Source: Drechmeria coniospora (Eukaryota > Ascomycota > Sordariomycetes > Hypocreales > Ophiocordycipitaceae). From it: a stretch of 64,000 nt of DNA. The notes beneath the pieces were generated by a model. It had not been told where the DNA came from. It saw only the letters and a list, made by a program, of their open reading frames with translations, and ran no database searches. Positions within the stretch are counted from its first letter, which is position 1, and each line of letters opens with the position of its first letter. The stretch lies in assembly GCF_001625195.1 (NCBI RefSeq), contig NC_054391.1, forward strand, positions 6,521,157 through 6,585,156, given 5' to 3'. The translations under genes were made by a program, and so were the position numbers. Positions 49,400-60,000 of the stretch are shown piece by piece.

Positions 49400-51780
49400 T
49401 GGTTGCATTCCCCTCCTTGTCCCCTGCGCCTCCAGCTTGGCAGCAGATGGTCATCCCCATGTCGTCGTCGTCTCCGTATCAAGTCGTGAGGCGCATGGAG
49501 TAATCATTACCGGCGAGTGGAGTGGTGGGCATGTCCGGTCTGCTCGCATTTGCGTCAGCCAACTATCCGTGACGTAACGTATATGGTGATGATGTCGAGT
49601 TGCTGCGACTCTGTAGCGGAAACTCGTCTCGGCCCTCGAGCCTGACTGAGCTGGACGATCCCCCACATGCCAAACAATAGTACCAAAACTCCCGCATTCC
49701 CGTGGCGTTCTGGATGGGAAGTAAAGGGGAGAGTCTGAGAAAGGAGGGGATCCGTGACGCTGTGACGGCAACTGTAGTCTGTATAATATTGGCGGTGACG
49801 GCCTTGGATCTGTACAGCAAGTACTTGCCAGTACGCATGCGCCGGGCGGTCTCCTCTCCCGGCCTGCGGGCCACGTTGTCGCCTTCCTTGCCGCTGCGGC
49901 ACAAATGGGGCGGCGACGAGGTAATATGCCTGTACGAGTACAGCATTCTCGTAGATGCATGGGCATCGTCTGCACTTCCGCGGCGGTCAAGGCTGCTTCC
50001 CGACATCCTCAACAGTACCACCATGTTCTCCGTGAGTTTCCTGTGGTGCGCCCACAGTCTTCCGTCCAGTGCGGACGCCAGGTTCCCTCTTGTATCAAGC
50101 AAAGGTTTTTGGCGGTCAGGCACGTCTCTTCGTAGGTCAGACCTCCCATGCAGAGGCACACACCTGCTACCAAGACCAAGAGAGGCCAACCGGCTCGAGC
50201 ATGCGCTCGATGCACCCTTGCTGCGACGATATTGCTGAGAGGCACTCGGCGTGCTCGAGTTGTGGCGACCAACCGGCAGAGCTGTAGCCGCGTGACAGAG
50301 TGGCGTGAGGTGAGGAGGAAAGGAGAGCGAGCCTTTACTCTTCTCGCGACTTGGCCCCCACCGCGTCATCCTCTTGCTGACCATCGGCGTGGTCTCGCTG
50401 GAAAGGGCCGGGTAAGCAAGCTGGCGTGATGCGTTCGGGCTCACGAGTGCGCCGCCGGCACGACACCACGCCGGACTCGAGCTTGATTCTTCCCTGTTCG
50501 GAGAAAGGGCGGGCGTGCCACGGAGCAGGTAAAAGAGCGAGGCTTGCGCGGGACCATGCTGGATGGCCACCTCGTGGTCTTTGGTGATGCTGCTGGGCTG
50601 AAACGACCGTCGAGGACGAGCTGATGGAGCTCCGCGACGTGCCTGACGTCGGGACAGGCGGGACTGCTTTGTGCGAGGGCATGGAGTAGCGTTGTTCTCT
50701 TCGCCATCCATCCTCGTCCTGTCCCACTGTTGAAGGGAGCCGACCGCGGCGCGCTGCCTTCTCAGAGGCATGGAGCCGAGTGATATTCATCGACACTTAT
50801 CCCTTTCCTCCTCTCCGACTTTGGGAGGAGCAGTGTGCGACGTTCCGCTTTCTTGGGGTCCTGGATCAGAGCGATGCCAATGGACGTCCATCCCTCTCCT
50901 TCTCTCCGACCCTGACAAGTTGACGTCTGCCGTGAGCTGCTTTTTCAGGGGAATGGAGCCGCGGGACAACGATGGACGTCCATCTCTCCCCTCGTTCCCA
51001 ACTTTGGGAAGGGGCCGACTGCAGCAGCCTGGTTTCTCCGGGGCACGACCTGGTAGGGTTCCTGGTTCGAACGGCGAAGTCGACGATGCTGGAAGTAGAT
51101 GGGGATGGAGCACTCTGAGCCGTCGTCCCTGCGAGCCCGGGAAGCCATCGTCCACTTTGGTTTTCCTGGCATAGATGGAGGGGGGGCCGTGGAAGGTTGG
51201 GAGGCCACTGGCATCGCTGGTCCGAGAAGTAGTCTATTGATGAAGGGGGGCTCCCAGGCAGTGATGGCATGTTCGCCAGATGAATATCAAAGGCTCCCTG
51301 AAGCTGCGTCAATGCTGCGTCATGGCTGATGAGTCCTTCCCAGCCAACGTTCAACGCATCGACGTCGACGACGAGAGCTGACGGGGCGTTTAGTGGTAAA
51401 GCTGCAGCATTGGCATGCGGTTGCGCGACCGTAACCGGACGAGAAACGAGTCATCAAGTGTCGGAATGGAGATTGCTTGCTGTGCATGGACGATGAAAGC
51501 TGTGCCGTGATTAGGCAGTAAGGTCCAAGGTGCCCGCCGGAAGCGTAGCTGCTGTTTCAGCACACATCACATGATTGTTGGCACCTGCCATCAGCACCTT
51601 CACCTCATCAGCGATAGCTCTCGGGAACAGAAGGGGTCGAACGTCACAAGACCAGATCATCTCAGAAACCGCGCCAAAATTGTAATTGACACAAGGCCTG
51701 ACTCACATCGAAATCAAGGGGAGACGGTTGCACGATCGGCGGTCATGGCTGGACGTTCATTCAATTTACCCTGTACCTTT
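49400..51780. other. Island of ordinary-looking sequence with possible decayed coding DNA
   Basis: GTAC-centred words almost vanish here. On the minus strand, open frames such as 49563-50771 and 50866-51354 and short peptide-like stretches (for example DALNVGWEGLISHDAALTQL near 51330-51370, and HAECLSAISSQQGCIERM near 50180-50250) lie in different frames with stops between them. A unit beginning ATGGAGCCG and containing TCTCCGACTTTGGGA or close variants recurs at about 50769-50830, 50872-50925 and 50952-51012. No domain is recognised and no consistent exon model could be built. It could be a broken gene or just GC-rich spacer. Confidence 0.3.
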
Positions 51781-52808
51781 CAAGGCGGCCATATTCCAGC
51801 AGGTACTGTACTTAAGTACTTGTTGTACTGTACTTGCATGCATGCATGTTGTACATACGCGCAGTACTTCACCGTGGTGTAGGTGTACTTGGAGGCAAGT
51901 GCTGGAGTACCTACACCTTCTTACTGAACTTATTGAACAGTTTTGTACCACCGAGTAGTAGGTATGTACTTTCATATCACACCTAAAGTACTTCGTACAT
52001 ACGGAGGAATTACTTGCAAGTATTAGTTCATATGTTTTGTTGGGCATGGCCTCTCACCGCTCGCCCGCAGTGACGTGGCTGGGCGTCGATGGATGGCTCC
52101 GGTGGCGCCTGAGATTCCTACCCTTATTAGTCGTTCTTTTCCTCTCTCGTGCCGGCCTGTCATCATTAATGAACAATGTGCACGTACGTACGTAGGTGCC
52201 TTTAGAGTTCGTTCCATTCGGGCGACCGAGCACTTGTTGGTGCGAGTACATGTACAATCGTACCTGGGTACCAGCCTGTCGACAGATTGCTGCTTAGTAG
52301 TTTCAGGTACACCCCCGTCATTCTCGGCATTCGCCTCTCGTTGGCACTTCGCGAACACAGTGTCCTGTTGATCCGACTTCGCGAAGCAACGAAATCGACG
52401 TAGTATTCGCGACCGGCGAGCGCTCGTCCTCTCGAATCCATCCTTGGCCCGAGCTTCTCCCACACCGTTCACATTACCCCGTCGACCTGCCTCGACGGTC
52501 GTGACTCGTCCGTTGCCTGCGTCATCATCCGCTAAGCGAGCTGGCAGCCAAACGGGTCACGCGCGTTGCATCAGTACGCACAACCGAGCTCTTCATTCCC
52601 ATCGCCGTTTCAGCCGTCCGCTCTCCTCCGCCCTCATTCAACCCCCTGCGACATCTGCCGCGGCTTGCCATTTGCATCAGCTTCGAAGCACGCGTCATAA
52701 GCATCGCCTCATCCATCCGCGTCCGTGCCGCGGGTGAACGAACGAACCGCTAAACAAAACCACTCCCATCCCCTCACCTCGCCGACCGGTGCCGTCGTCA
52801 GATTCAGC

Positions 52809-53333
52809 ATGGCCTCCTTCTTCGTCGATCTCTGGGAGTCCATCTTCACGCCGGGTCCCACGCCCAGCATCCTCCGAGCGACAAACGTCACATTCGCCGC
52901 CCTCCAGTTCGTCCTCGCCGCCCTCCTCCTCGCCACCTGGAGCTTGCACTTTGTCATCCTCTCGGTCCTGTGCGGCAGCCTCTGGTGGTCCATCAACTGG
53001 TTCGCCGCCGAGGTCGCCATCGCGCAGGAGCAGCAGCAGCAGATGGAGCGGAGCCTGGCCGAGGAGGAAAAGGACAAGGGGAACGAGGAGGAGCTCCGCG
53101 ACGAGCACAAACCCCGGAGGAAACCGGCGGCGTCGGCAGCCGACGAGAGCAGCGATACCGAGGTCGAAGGCTCGACGGCCGTCGCCGGCGCACCGGCCGA
53201 TCTGAGGCAGAGGCCCGCCGCGACATCGGCCGGCAGGGCACCGAAGCTTTCGTCCGACGGGAGACAGTCAAGCGTGAGCACCGAGGATGAGTGGGAGAAA
53301 GTTTCGGGAAGCGAGAGGGAAAAGGGAAAATAA
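52809..53333 (+). CDS. PKR1: V-ATPase assembly factor Pkr1
   Basis: A single exon encodes 174 residues starting at ATG 52809 (context cagcATGG). The N-terminus MASFFVDLWESIFTPGPTPS and the following ATNVTFAALQFVLAALLLAT are hallmarks of the Pkr1 family. Two adjacent hydrophobic segments at about 25-47 and 46-66 form a membrane hairpin, ending in SLWWSINWFAAE. The rest is an acidic, Gln/Glu-rich cytosolic tail that is probably disordered. In yeast Pkr1 is an ER membrane protein needed to assemble the V0 sector of the vacuolar proton ATPase. The tail is longer than in the roughly 120-residue yeast protein, as is usual in filamentous fungi. It converges with the sugar symporter gene, 383 bases away. 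The frame is open upstream to 52725 but without family similarity. Confidence 0.92.
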   Translation: MASFFVDLWESIFTPGPTPSILRATNVTFAALQFVLAALLLATWSLHFVILSVLCGSLWWSINWFAAEVAIAQEQQQQMERSLAEEEKDKGNEEELRDEHKPRRKPAASAADESSDTEVEGSTAVAGAPADLRQRPAATSAGRAPKLSSDGRQSSVSTEDEWEKVSGSEREKGK

Positions 53334-53716
53334 AGCGGTGGCGGGCGGCGTAACGGATCGTGGCGGGCGGCGAGGAAGACACCCTGCACATAAAATGACC
53401 GCGTTTGATTTCCGTGCCAGCCTTCTCACCGAACGTGTGACGAAAGGATGCAGGCTACAGTTCAACCGTTTGCTTCATCGGAAGTGTCGTGTGTCATCGC
53501 CGGAGCATGCATTACTGAGATGGTGGAATCCACACCGATGCCATCCATCCGCATACCAGCACGCGACGCATCCATGCCGCACGCCGACGTCGTGAAACCG
53601 CATCCAAACAATGCCACGACGCCAAACTCCACGCGAGACGTTGGAGCCGACGTCCTTGAACGGGTTCCGGTCGCCACGCCTGCATCCAAGACGATGGCGT
53701 CCAGGCCATCGATGCT
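53334..53716. other. Convergent 3' spacer between PKR1 and the symporter
   Basis: It should hold the 3' untranslated regions and polyadenylation sites of both genes. The TAA of PKR1 is followed closely by AT-containing stretches, but no single strong AATAAA was seen. No reading frame of interest. Confidence 0.5.
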
Positions 53717-55698
53717 CTACAAGTAATGGAGCTTCCGCGTTGCGAACGTCGCCACCACGGAACAAATGGCTCCGATAAACAGGCAGACGGAAATGGCATT
53801 CGTCTTGCCGCTCGACGCTCCCTTGTCCGCCGCGGGGGCATCGTCCGACAGCTCGGGACTCTTGCCGGGCTCGAGGATGGTGAAGACGATGGAGGCTATG
53901 AAGGTGCCCACGAATTGCGGCAGTGTCGTGTAGATGTTGAGGATGCCAAAGTAGATTCCCGACAACTCGGCCGTCGTCGACGTGCCGCTCGCATCCGCTT
54001 CCTCGGCACAATCGGCAGCATCGTTCGGGTGAACGGTGGGAAGCTCAATGTCGGGCTCCTCGTCGAGGCGCTGGTATGAGGCGCCGCTCAGCTTGTTGAC
54101 CTCGACGCCGAGAAGAGCGGTCGGCGCCCACAGGGCAATCGTCCACGGGCTGGCGGCCGACGGGGTCAGCCGCATCATCGGACGGGTCGGCCAGCAGGGG
54201 CAACCGGCACTCACAGTCCGCAAAGGCAGAGGAGAATGGTGGCGAAGCGAAAGCTTCTCGCCAGCGGCGCCATCGACATGGCCGCGGCGAACAGCAGCTG
54301 GCCGCCGATCCACGTCATGACGAGATCTGGTCTCCTCTTACGCCACGTCCCGCCGGCGCCGGCAACGGCAACCGACGGGTGCGACATCTTGGCAGCCTCG
54401 TCGGCGGGAGACTTGACCAACAATGGCAGCGCAAAGGCGCCGACAAAGGTGACGACCGAGTAGACGAGGAGCGCGGTGCTCCCGATGCGGCCCATGTCTC
54501 CGAGGGCATCCTTGGACTGCTTCGCCTCGGGCGGTACGTCGTACCGAAAATACGTCTCGCCGACCCACGTGGTGCCGTAGAAGAGAAAGGGGAACCAGCC
54601 GATCCAGGACCAGAACTGCGCCCAGCAGATGGCCTGGATGCGCGGCGGCAGGTGCCGTAGGGTCGTGTAGATCTGGCCCGCGACGTTCTTGATGGGGTGC
54701 CGCTTGGCCTCCTTTGTCGATACGAGCACCTTTTCCGTCACCGCCAAGCAGGTGACGGCCGTGGACCCGACGATGGAGAGGGCGGCGATGACGGTGAGCT
54801 GCTGAAACTGGGCATCGCCCAGGGTGGTGCCGAAAACCTTGACCAAGTCGACGGAGCCGGCGGCGTAGCCGACCATGTGGCCGACGGCAGACATTCTACT
54901 CGCTGAAGGAGGGGGTCAGCGAGGCCCGGCGCGAGGGCGGCATCGGCGAGCACCTACACCAAGCTGCACCCGCCTGCTGCTTTTCGAGCGGTAGAATGTC
55001 GACGATGAGGCTTCGAGCGCACGACATGACTGAATATGCGAGGTCGGTCCCTCGTCAACAACTGCTCCATCCACCCGGCCGTTCGGGGAGGAAGTGGGAT
55101 GGCCCAACATACCGGCGTTGATGGCGAAGTCGACGACGTAGATGGCCAGGACGGCCAGCACGATTGTCGGCATCTTTGATTGCTCGTCACCGCGCATCAC
55201 CAGCCCGACAATCTCACGGGTGTATCCGAGGACGAGGAGACTGACGGCGGCGACGACGGCGCCCGCCACCATCAGCGGCCTCCTCCGGCCCCATTTGGAC
55301 GTGTGCTCGTCCGACAAGACGCCGACGACGGGTTGGACGATGAGGCCCGATAGCGGACCGGCGATCCAGATCAGGGACGTATTGCTCTTCGTGAGACCGA
55401 GGGTGAGGAGATAGGGCGTGCAGTCTGAGGGCGGGCGGCGAGGTGAGCGACGGCGGGCGGCGTCATCGAATGAGGTAGATATACGTACACGTCATTTCGA
55501 TCCCCCACGTGAATCTGCATCCTCCCCAAGTCAGTACGGGCACTCATGTACGAACCTGCGAGCAAGGACGAAGGATAGGGGAAGTGCGGTGAAAGGGGAG
55601 CAGGCGTACGTGATTCCAATCGCCGCAAAGGTCAGCAAAGTCATGCGCACCACCTCCGGGCCGCCCTTGACGGACGACTCCCCCACCAACGTTGCCAT
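53717..55698 (-). CDS. MFS/GPH-type sugar:proton symporter (SUT/alpha-glucoside type)
   Basis: Six exons: 55698-55610, 55514-55489, 55424-55113, 55029-54958, 54902-54215 and 54149-53717, total 539 residues. Introns are 95, 64, 83, 55 and 65 bases, all GT..AG. Every join restores family sequence: GIT-FTWGIEMT-YCTPYLLTLGL, then DFAINA-VMSCARSLIVD, then AGAAW-SSRMSAVGHMVGY, then CGL-PWTIALWAP. The loop after the second helix carries DEHTSKWGRRRP (77-88), the R-x-G-R-R-x-P signature of sucrose/GPH symporters, preceded by WIAGPLSGLIVQPVVG. About twelve hydrophobic segments are present and the C-terminus is short. Relatives such as fission yeast Sut1 import maltose or sucrose with protons at the plasma membrane; the sugar here is not readable from the sequence. 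Exon 2 is only 26 bases. Start ATG 55698 gives MATLVGESSVKGGPEVVRMT. An AT-rich minisatellite lies about 515 bases upstream. Confidence 0.92.
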
Positions 55699-57028
55699 CG
55701 TGATATCTTCAGCTGTTCGATGGGCACAAGCCCGGGCTCTGGCTCGGTTGGTCGTCTGTCGTGGAAATTGGCCCTCGAAATCCGACCTGCGCGCAGTCGA
55801 CGAGCCGCTGATCATCTGTGCCCCGAATCATCACCAAACGGCGAGCTGTAGTTGCGTGACCGAAGGCGGGCAGCTGGCACGCGTATACTGCCGTTTATGG
55901 TTCCGTGAGGGCGCAAGAATCATAATCATCCAGCAACTGAGGCAGAAGGAAATGTCGTGCTCGTCCCTACGCCCATGCAGGGGCATTCATGAAACGAGTG
56001 GGAATGCATGTCTCACGTCGTGGCCACTGCCGCCAGGCCGATGACACCTATGGTGGGTTCTGTGGGCACCAGCACAGCGCCCCATGCTCGGTCATCATTG
56101 GCCCTGGTTCTCTGGAGCGGCCAGTGACCACCGCCAGGTATTAGTACTTGCCAGCTGTAATGCTTGTACATGTCGATTGAGCAGCACCTAGCAGCTTACT
56201 ACCTGCATCATCCAGTGATGTATTCATACTAAATGATATGCTCATAGCAGGTCATATATTCATGGAAAGTGATATACTCGTACTAAAAGATGTACTCATA
56301 GCAAGTGATATATTCATACTAAATGATATACTCATACAAGTGATATATATGCATACTAAATGATATACTCATAGCTAAATGATATGCTCATAGCAAGTGA
56401 TATATTCTAAACGATATACTCATAGCAAGTGATATATTCAGAGCAAGTATTATACTCATACCAAGTGATATATATTCATACATGCACGTGCTTCGTGCAT
56501 GCATGTCGACGCAGCTACAAACGTGGTACGGAGTGTACTGGTAGGTATGAATGTATAGGTATCAACCAGGAATTCCACCGCACTCCCTGCGCTTTCACGT
56601 TGATTCCATCTATTGTTGCAGTGAATCTCATTGATGGTATCTTAAACGCGAATCTGGCAACCTTGTACATGTACCCTCCGCTGCCTGCGGATCCTCGTCA
56701 ACGCCTGGGCACCGCTTCTCAGTCTCGAATTAACGCCCGACCCGCGTCCGCATCTCTCGTCGACATGCTGGCTGTCAACCCAAAAAAAAAATAGAATGAT
56801 GAAGAACAAGGGCCTCGCAAGAGCCTCCTGCAGAGAATCAAGAAAGAGGCTCGAAGCACTTTTCGCTCCTCTCGCTCGCTGTTCATGCCGTCCGGGGTTG
56901 ATCTGCTTCGCAAAGAAAGGGCTAAGAACCAGAAAGAAAGAATAAAAAAAGGAGATGGGTCTCGGCGTTGCGCGCTGCCCTCCATTATGCTGGCGCAAAT
57001 TCCATCGGCATCGGCAAAGTGCCCTGGA
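55699..57028. other. Spacer: symporter promoter side and 3' flank of the exchange factor
   Basis: About 500 bases of ordinary upstream sequence come first, then the AT-rich minisatellite at 56213-56481. Beyond it lies about 550 bases with no domain-bearing frame, including an A-rich run at about 56780 and further A-rich stretches near 56940. No gene is seen. Confidence 0.55.
56213..56481. repeat. AT-rich minisatellite built on GATATACTCATAGCAAGT
   Basis: About fourteen copies of an 18-20 base unit alternate between GATATACTCATAGCAAGT and GATATATTCATACTAAAT. Some units lack a few bases. It is one of the very few AT-rich stretches in an otherwise GC-rich window and lies upstream of the symporter gene. 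Confidence 0.9.
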
Positions 57029-60000
57029 TTACGGCTCGGCCAGCCTCGCAAAGTGTTTGGACCAGATCCATCCGATCTGGCCCTCTGAATCGTCTTGGTT
57101 TTTTGCCAACCACAGCTCGCCCTTTTCGGCGATGACGTCAAAGACCTGCAGCATCGGGTCAGTAACCTCTCGGCGAAGAAAGCAAAAATCGTGGCGGAAA
57201 GGAGAGTGACGCGGAGAACCACCCACCTCGCCAGCCTGATACGTCAGGTACGTGTAGCCAGCTTCCTGCTTGGTTGTGGCAATGTTGAACTCGAAGAGCG
57301 ACGCTGCGAACCAGAGGACGTTGTACCCGTCCGAGAGCCTGCTTCGCTCGCGCGACGAGGCTCGCGAGGATCGCTGGCTCTTCGTTCCATCCGGCAGTGG
57401 CAGCGCCGAGTGGAAGAGGTTCGAGTACCGGCTCTCGTGCTGGTTCGAGCTGTACGTCGTGTTGGAATCTCGACGGTGTAGGTTGGCGGAATCGGAGCTC
57501 CGTCTCGTGCTCGGTCGTGTCGACGTGGCGCCCGTTCCCACCAGCGACCGCGAGCTTCCCGATATTTCGGGGGACCTGGACGACGCCGAGCTCCACTGCT
57601 GCGACGCGATCCCCGCGTAGTAGTCTCGGTAGTGGTACATGTGCGGGCTGGGTGCCGCGCCGCTCCTGAAACCGCTCGAGCTGGCGCTGGGCGAGACCGG
57701 GATGGACCCGCTGCGGCGTGCGTGAAAGTCAGCATGCGTGGCCGACGAGGCTGCATCGCCGTTGACGGAGAGCACTCGGCCCCGCGTCTCCACGTCCGAC
57801 GGCCCCGAGCGTGACGTTCTGATGGTCGAGCCGTCCACACTCGTCGCCGACTGAGATGCCCGCCCACGCGTCGCCGAGTTCAAGATGCCGATGCTGTCCA
57901 GCTGCTCGTGGGCGTACGGGTAGTCCCGTTGAAAGGTCAGCATCACCTCCTCGAGGTCGGGCAGTTCGTCGCTTTCGCCAGTCACCGCCTTCATCTTCTC
58001 CTTCCATATCGCGAACCAGTTGGCTTGGATGTTGACAAAGTTGCCGAGGCAGATGTTGCCCACCCGCTCCGTAAGAGATCCCAGCATCGGAAGCTCCTTC
58101 TTGAGCGTGTCGTTCAACGCCTCGTACTGTTCCACGAGCTCCCTGAGCTTCGGATCAACCGACTTCCCCGATCGCTTCAGCTGTTCCGATCGCTCAAAGT
58201 CCAGCCGTCGCTTCTGCCGCTTCTTCATCGCCAGGGACGGATTGCCGTACGCCTTGATGACGTGCTCGAACGGCTCGATCACATGCTTTCGGACTTGGGC
58301 CAACTGCAAAGGTCAGTGAGCTGGGTGGGCAAACAGGGGGGGAGTCGTTCGGGTGCACGTACATGGTCCTCGAGGGCGACCTTTTCGAGATCGCGCATCG
58401 AAATGTTGAACTGAACCCACTTGCTCTCAAGCTCGGGGTAGCTGCCCGGCTGGAGCCTCATGACGAGCTCGATCGAGGAGAGGTACTGAAGGAATTCGTG
58501 CACGTACGCCGACACCTGCCTGGTGTAGAACTCGACGTCGCGGAGCACGACTTGAAGTCGGAGGTAGTCGTCGCCGAACTTCTCCTCGAACCGAACGTAG
58601 TCGGCATCCTCCGGGGCCCGACTAGTCGACGTCTGAAGCTTGTCGACTCGTTTCCCAAACGCGCGGGCGAAGCCTGCCTTGACATCCGACTCCTTCCGCT
58701 TTCGTCCGACGATTTGTCCGACGAGCTCGAAATTCTTCTTGGTCTTGTTGATCTCGATGATGGAGTTCTCCAGCGACTCCTTGGCCGCCATCAGCGCCTC
58801 TCGATCCGGGTGATCCTGCGGCGTGTGCTGAAGAAGCGTGACGATCAGGTTGGGGTATTTTGTGATTCTCTGCATCGGTTTGATCAGGAGCGAGTCCAGG
58901 TCCCAGGCAGCCGTGAGGTCTTTTGCCACCTCGTTGCACTCGCTCAGCCACATCTTGACCGTCGAGTCTTGCTGGATCTGAATGAGCTGCTTCGCAGCCT
59001 GATCGCTGTTGCGGAGGAAGCCTTCGTGCACCAGCTTCATCCTCTCCATGTTCTCTTGGAAAACGGGACCGAGAGAGGTCACGCGATCCCTGGCATCGCT
59101 GGGCTCTCCGGTCTTCGCCAGAGCTTGTTCCGGCATGGTGGATTCCGCGCTCCGGGGCGCTGCACGGCCGCCTCTGGGCACGTACACCGAGGCCACGGCG
59201 GCCTTGAGCTGCCTCAGGAAAGCGGTATGAAATTCGATGATCTCGTCGCTGTTGCGGAAGACGAGCTTGACCGTCTTGCCGTCCAGTTCAGGGCAAGCCT
59301 CGGCGGTTCCCTTGTAAATCTCTTCCACGATGTTCATGTCTCGGACGAAGACGGCCTCTGTGTCGATCAACTCCTTGATGACGTTCCGCCGCTGAATGAG
59401 GCGGTGGCGTTCCTGGCTCGTGGGCTCGTCGCCTCCTTGCGCCGACGACCTGGCGTCGCTGTCCGTTTGGGTTGCGTCGACCGAGTGTGGTGTTGGAACT
59501 TTAGGCGCGCACTCATCACTCTCCTGCTCGGAATTGGCCAAAGTGCTTCCGCGCTGGGACTGGTCGTAAAAGATGCTCGATGTCCGCGAGTCCAGCGTCG
59601 AGGCTGGAGCAGAATGCGGCACAGGAGGTGGTCTGTGGTCAGGAGTTTGGAGGTACGACAAGCTCGCACCGACATCCTGTGTCAGGTAAGGAATGGAGAA
59701 ACTCTCTCCAGCGTCGACCTCTGGTAGTTGGAGTTGATGAGAATGGACAGACCATCTTGCCGAATCGTCCGCACATTGCCCGTCCGATCCGTACTGCATC
59801 CCTGTACGGGACGAAACTCTTTCCCGAGTCGTCGTTGTCGATTCCAAGACGGTTCCGCGACCATAGGCGCGAGATTCGTGCCGACTCTGCCTTGCGGACG
59901 ACTTCGTGGCATCAGAATCGGCGCTATCAATGGAAAAGTCGGTCCACGCCGACTCTCGGCTCAGCCTATCGTTATCCGTCCTCGACGGGGGCACCACAAG

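Larger units (their letters stand above)
36961..52808. other. Gene-poor block of about 15.8 kb made of GTAC-centred words and minisatellites
   Basis: No protein, tRNA or rRNA gene could be supported. Most of the DNA is built from short words containing GTAC: TACGGAGTA/TACTCCGTA, AAGTACTT, TACAGTAC, CCTAGTAC and GTACATGTAC. Perfect GTACGGAGTAC copies occur, for example, at 38723, 40291, 40600, 44135, 46687 and 47080. Words are densest at 37380-38220, 38700-39000, 40260-40620, 41200-41560, 43070-44400 and 44860-47400. Between them lie islands of more ordinary sequence at about 39650-40250, 40620-41130, 41560-42660, 47400-48000 and 49300-51780. The block separates the divergent zinc-finger and PKR1 genes, so both promoters lie at its ends. 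Confidence 0.6.

Noticed and set aside
49563..50771. 402-codon minus-strand open frame as an intact gene
   Set aside because: No domain or family motif, and composition typical of random GC-rich sequence. Kept only as a possible decayed fragment.
51061..51075. GGTTCGAAC word resembling a tRNA B box
   Set aside because: No matching A box or cloverleaf could be drawn around it.
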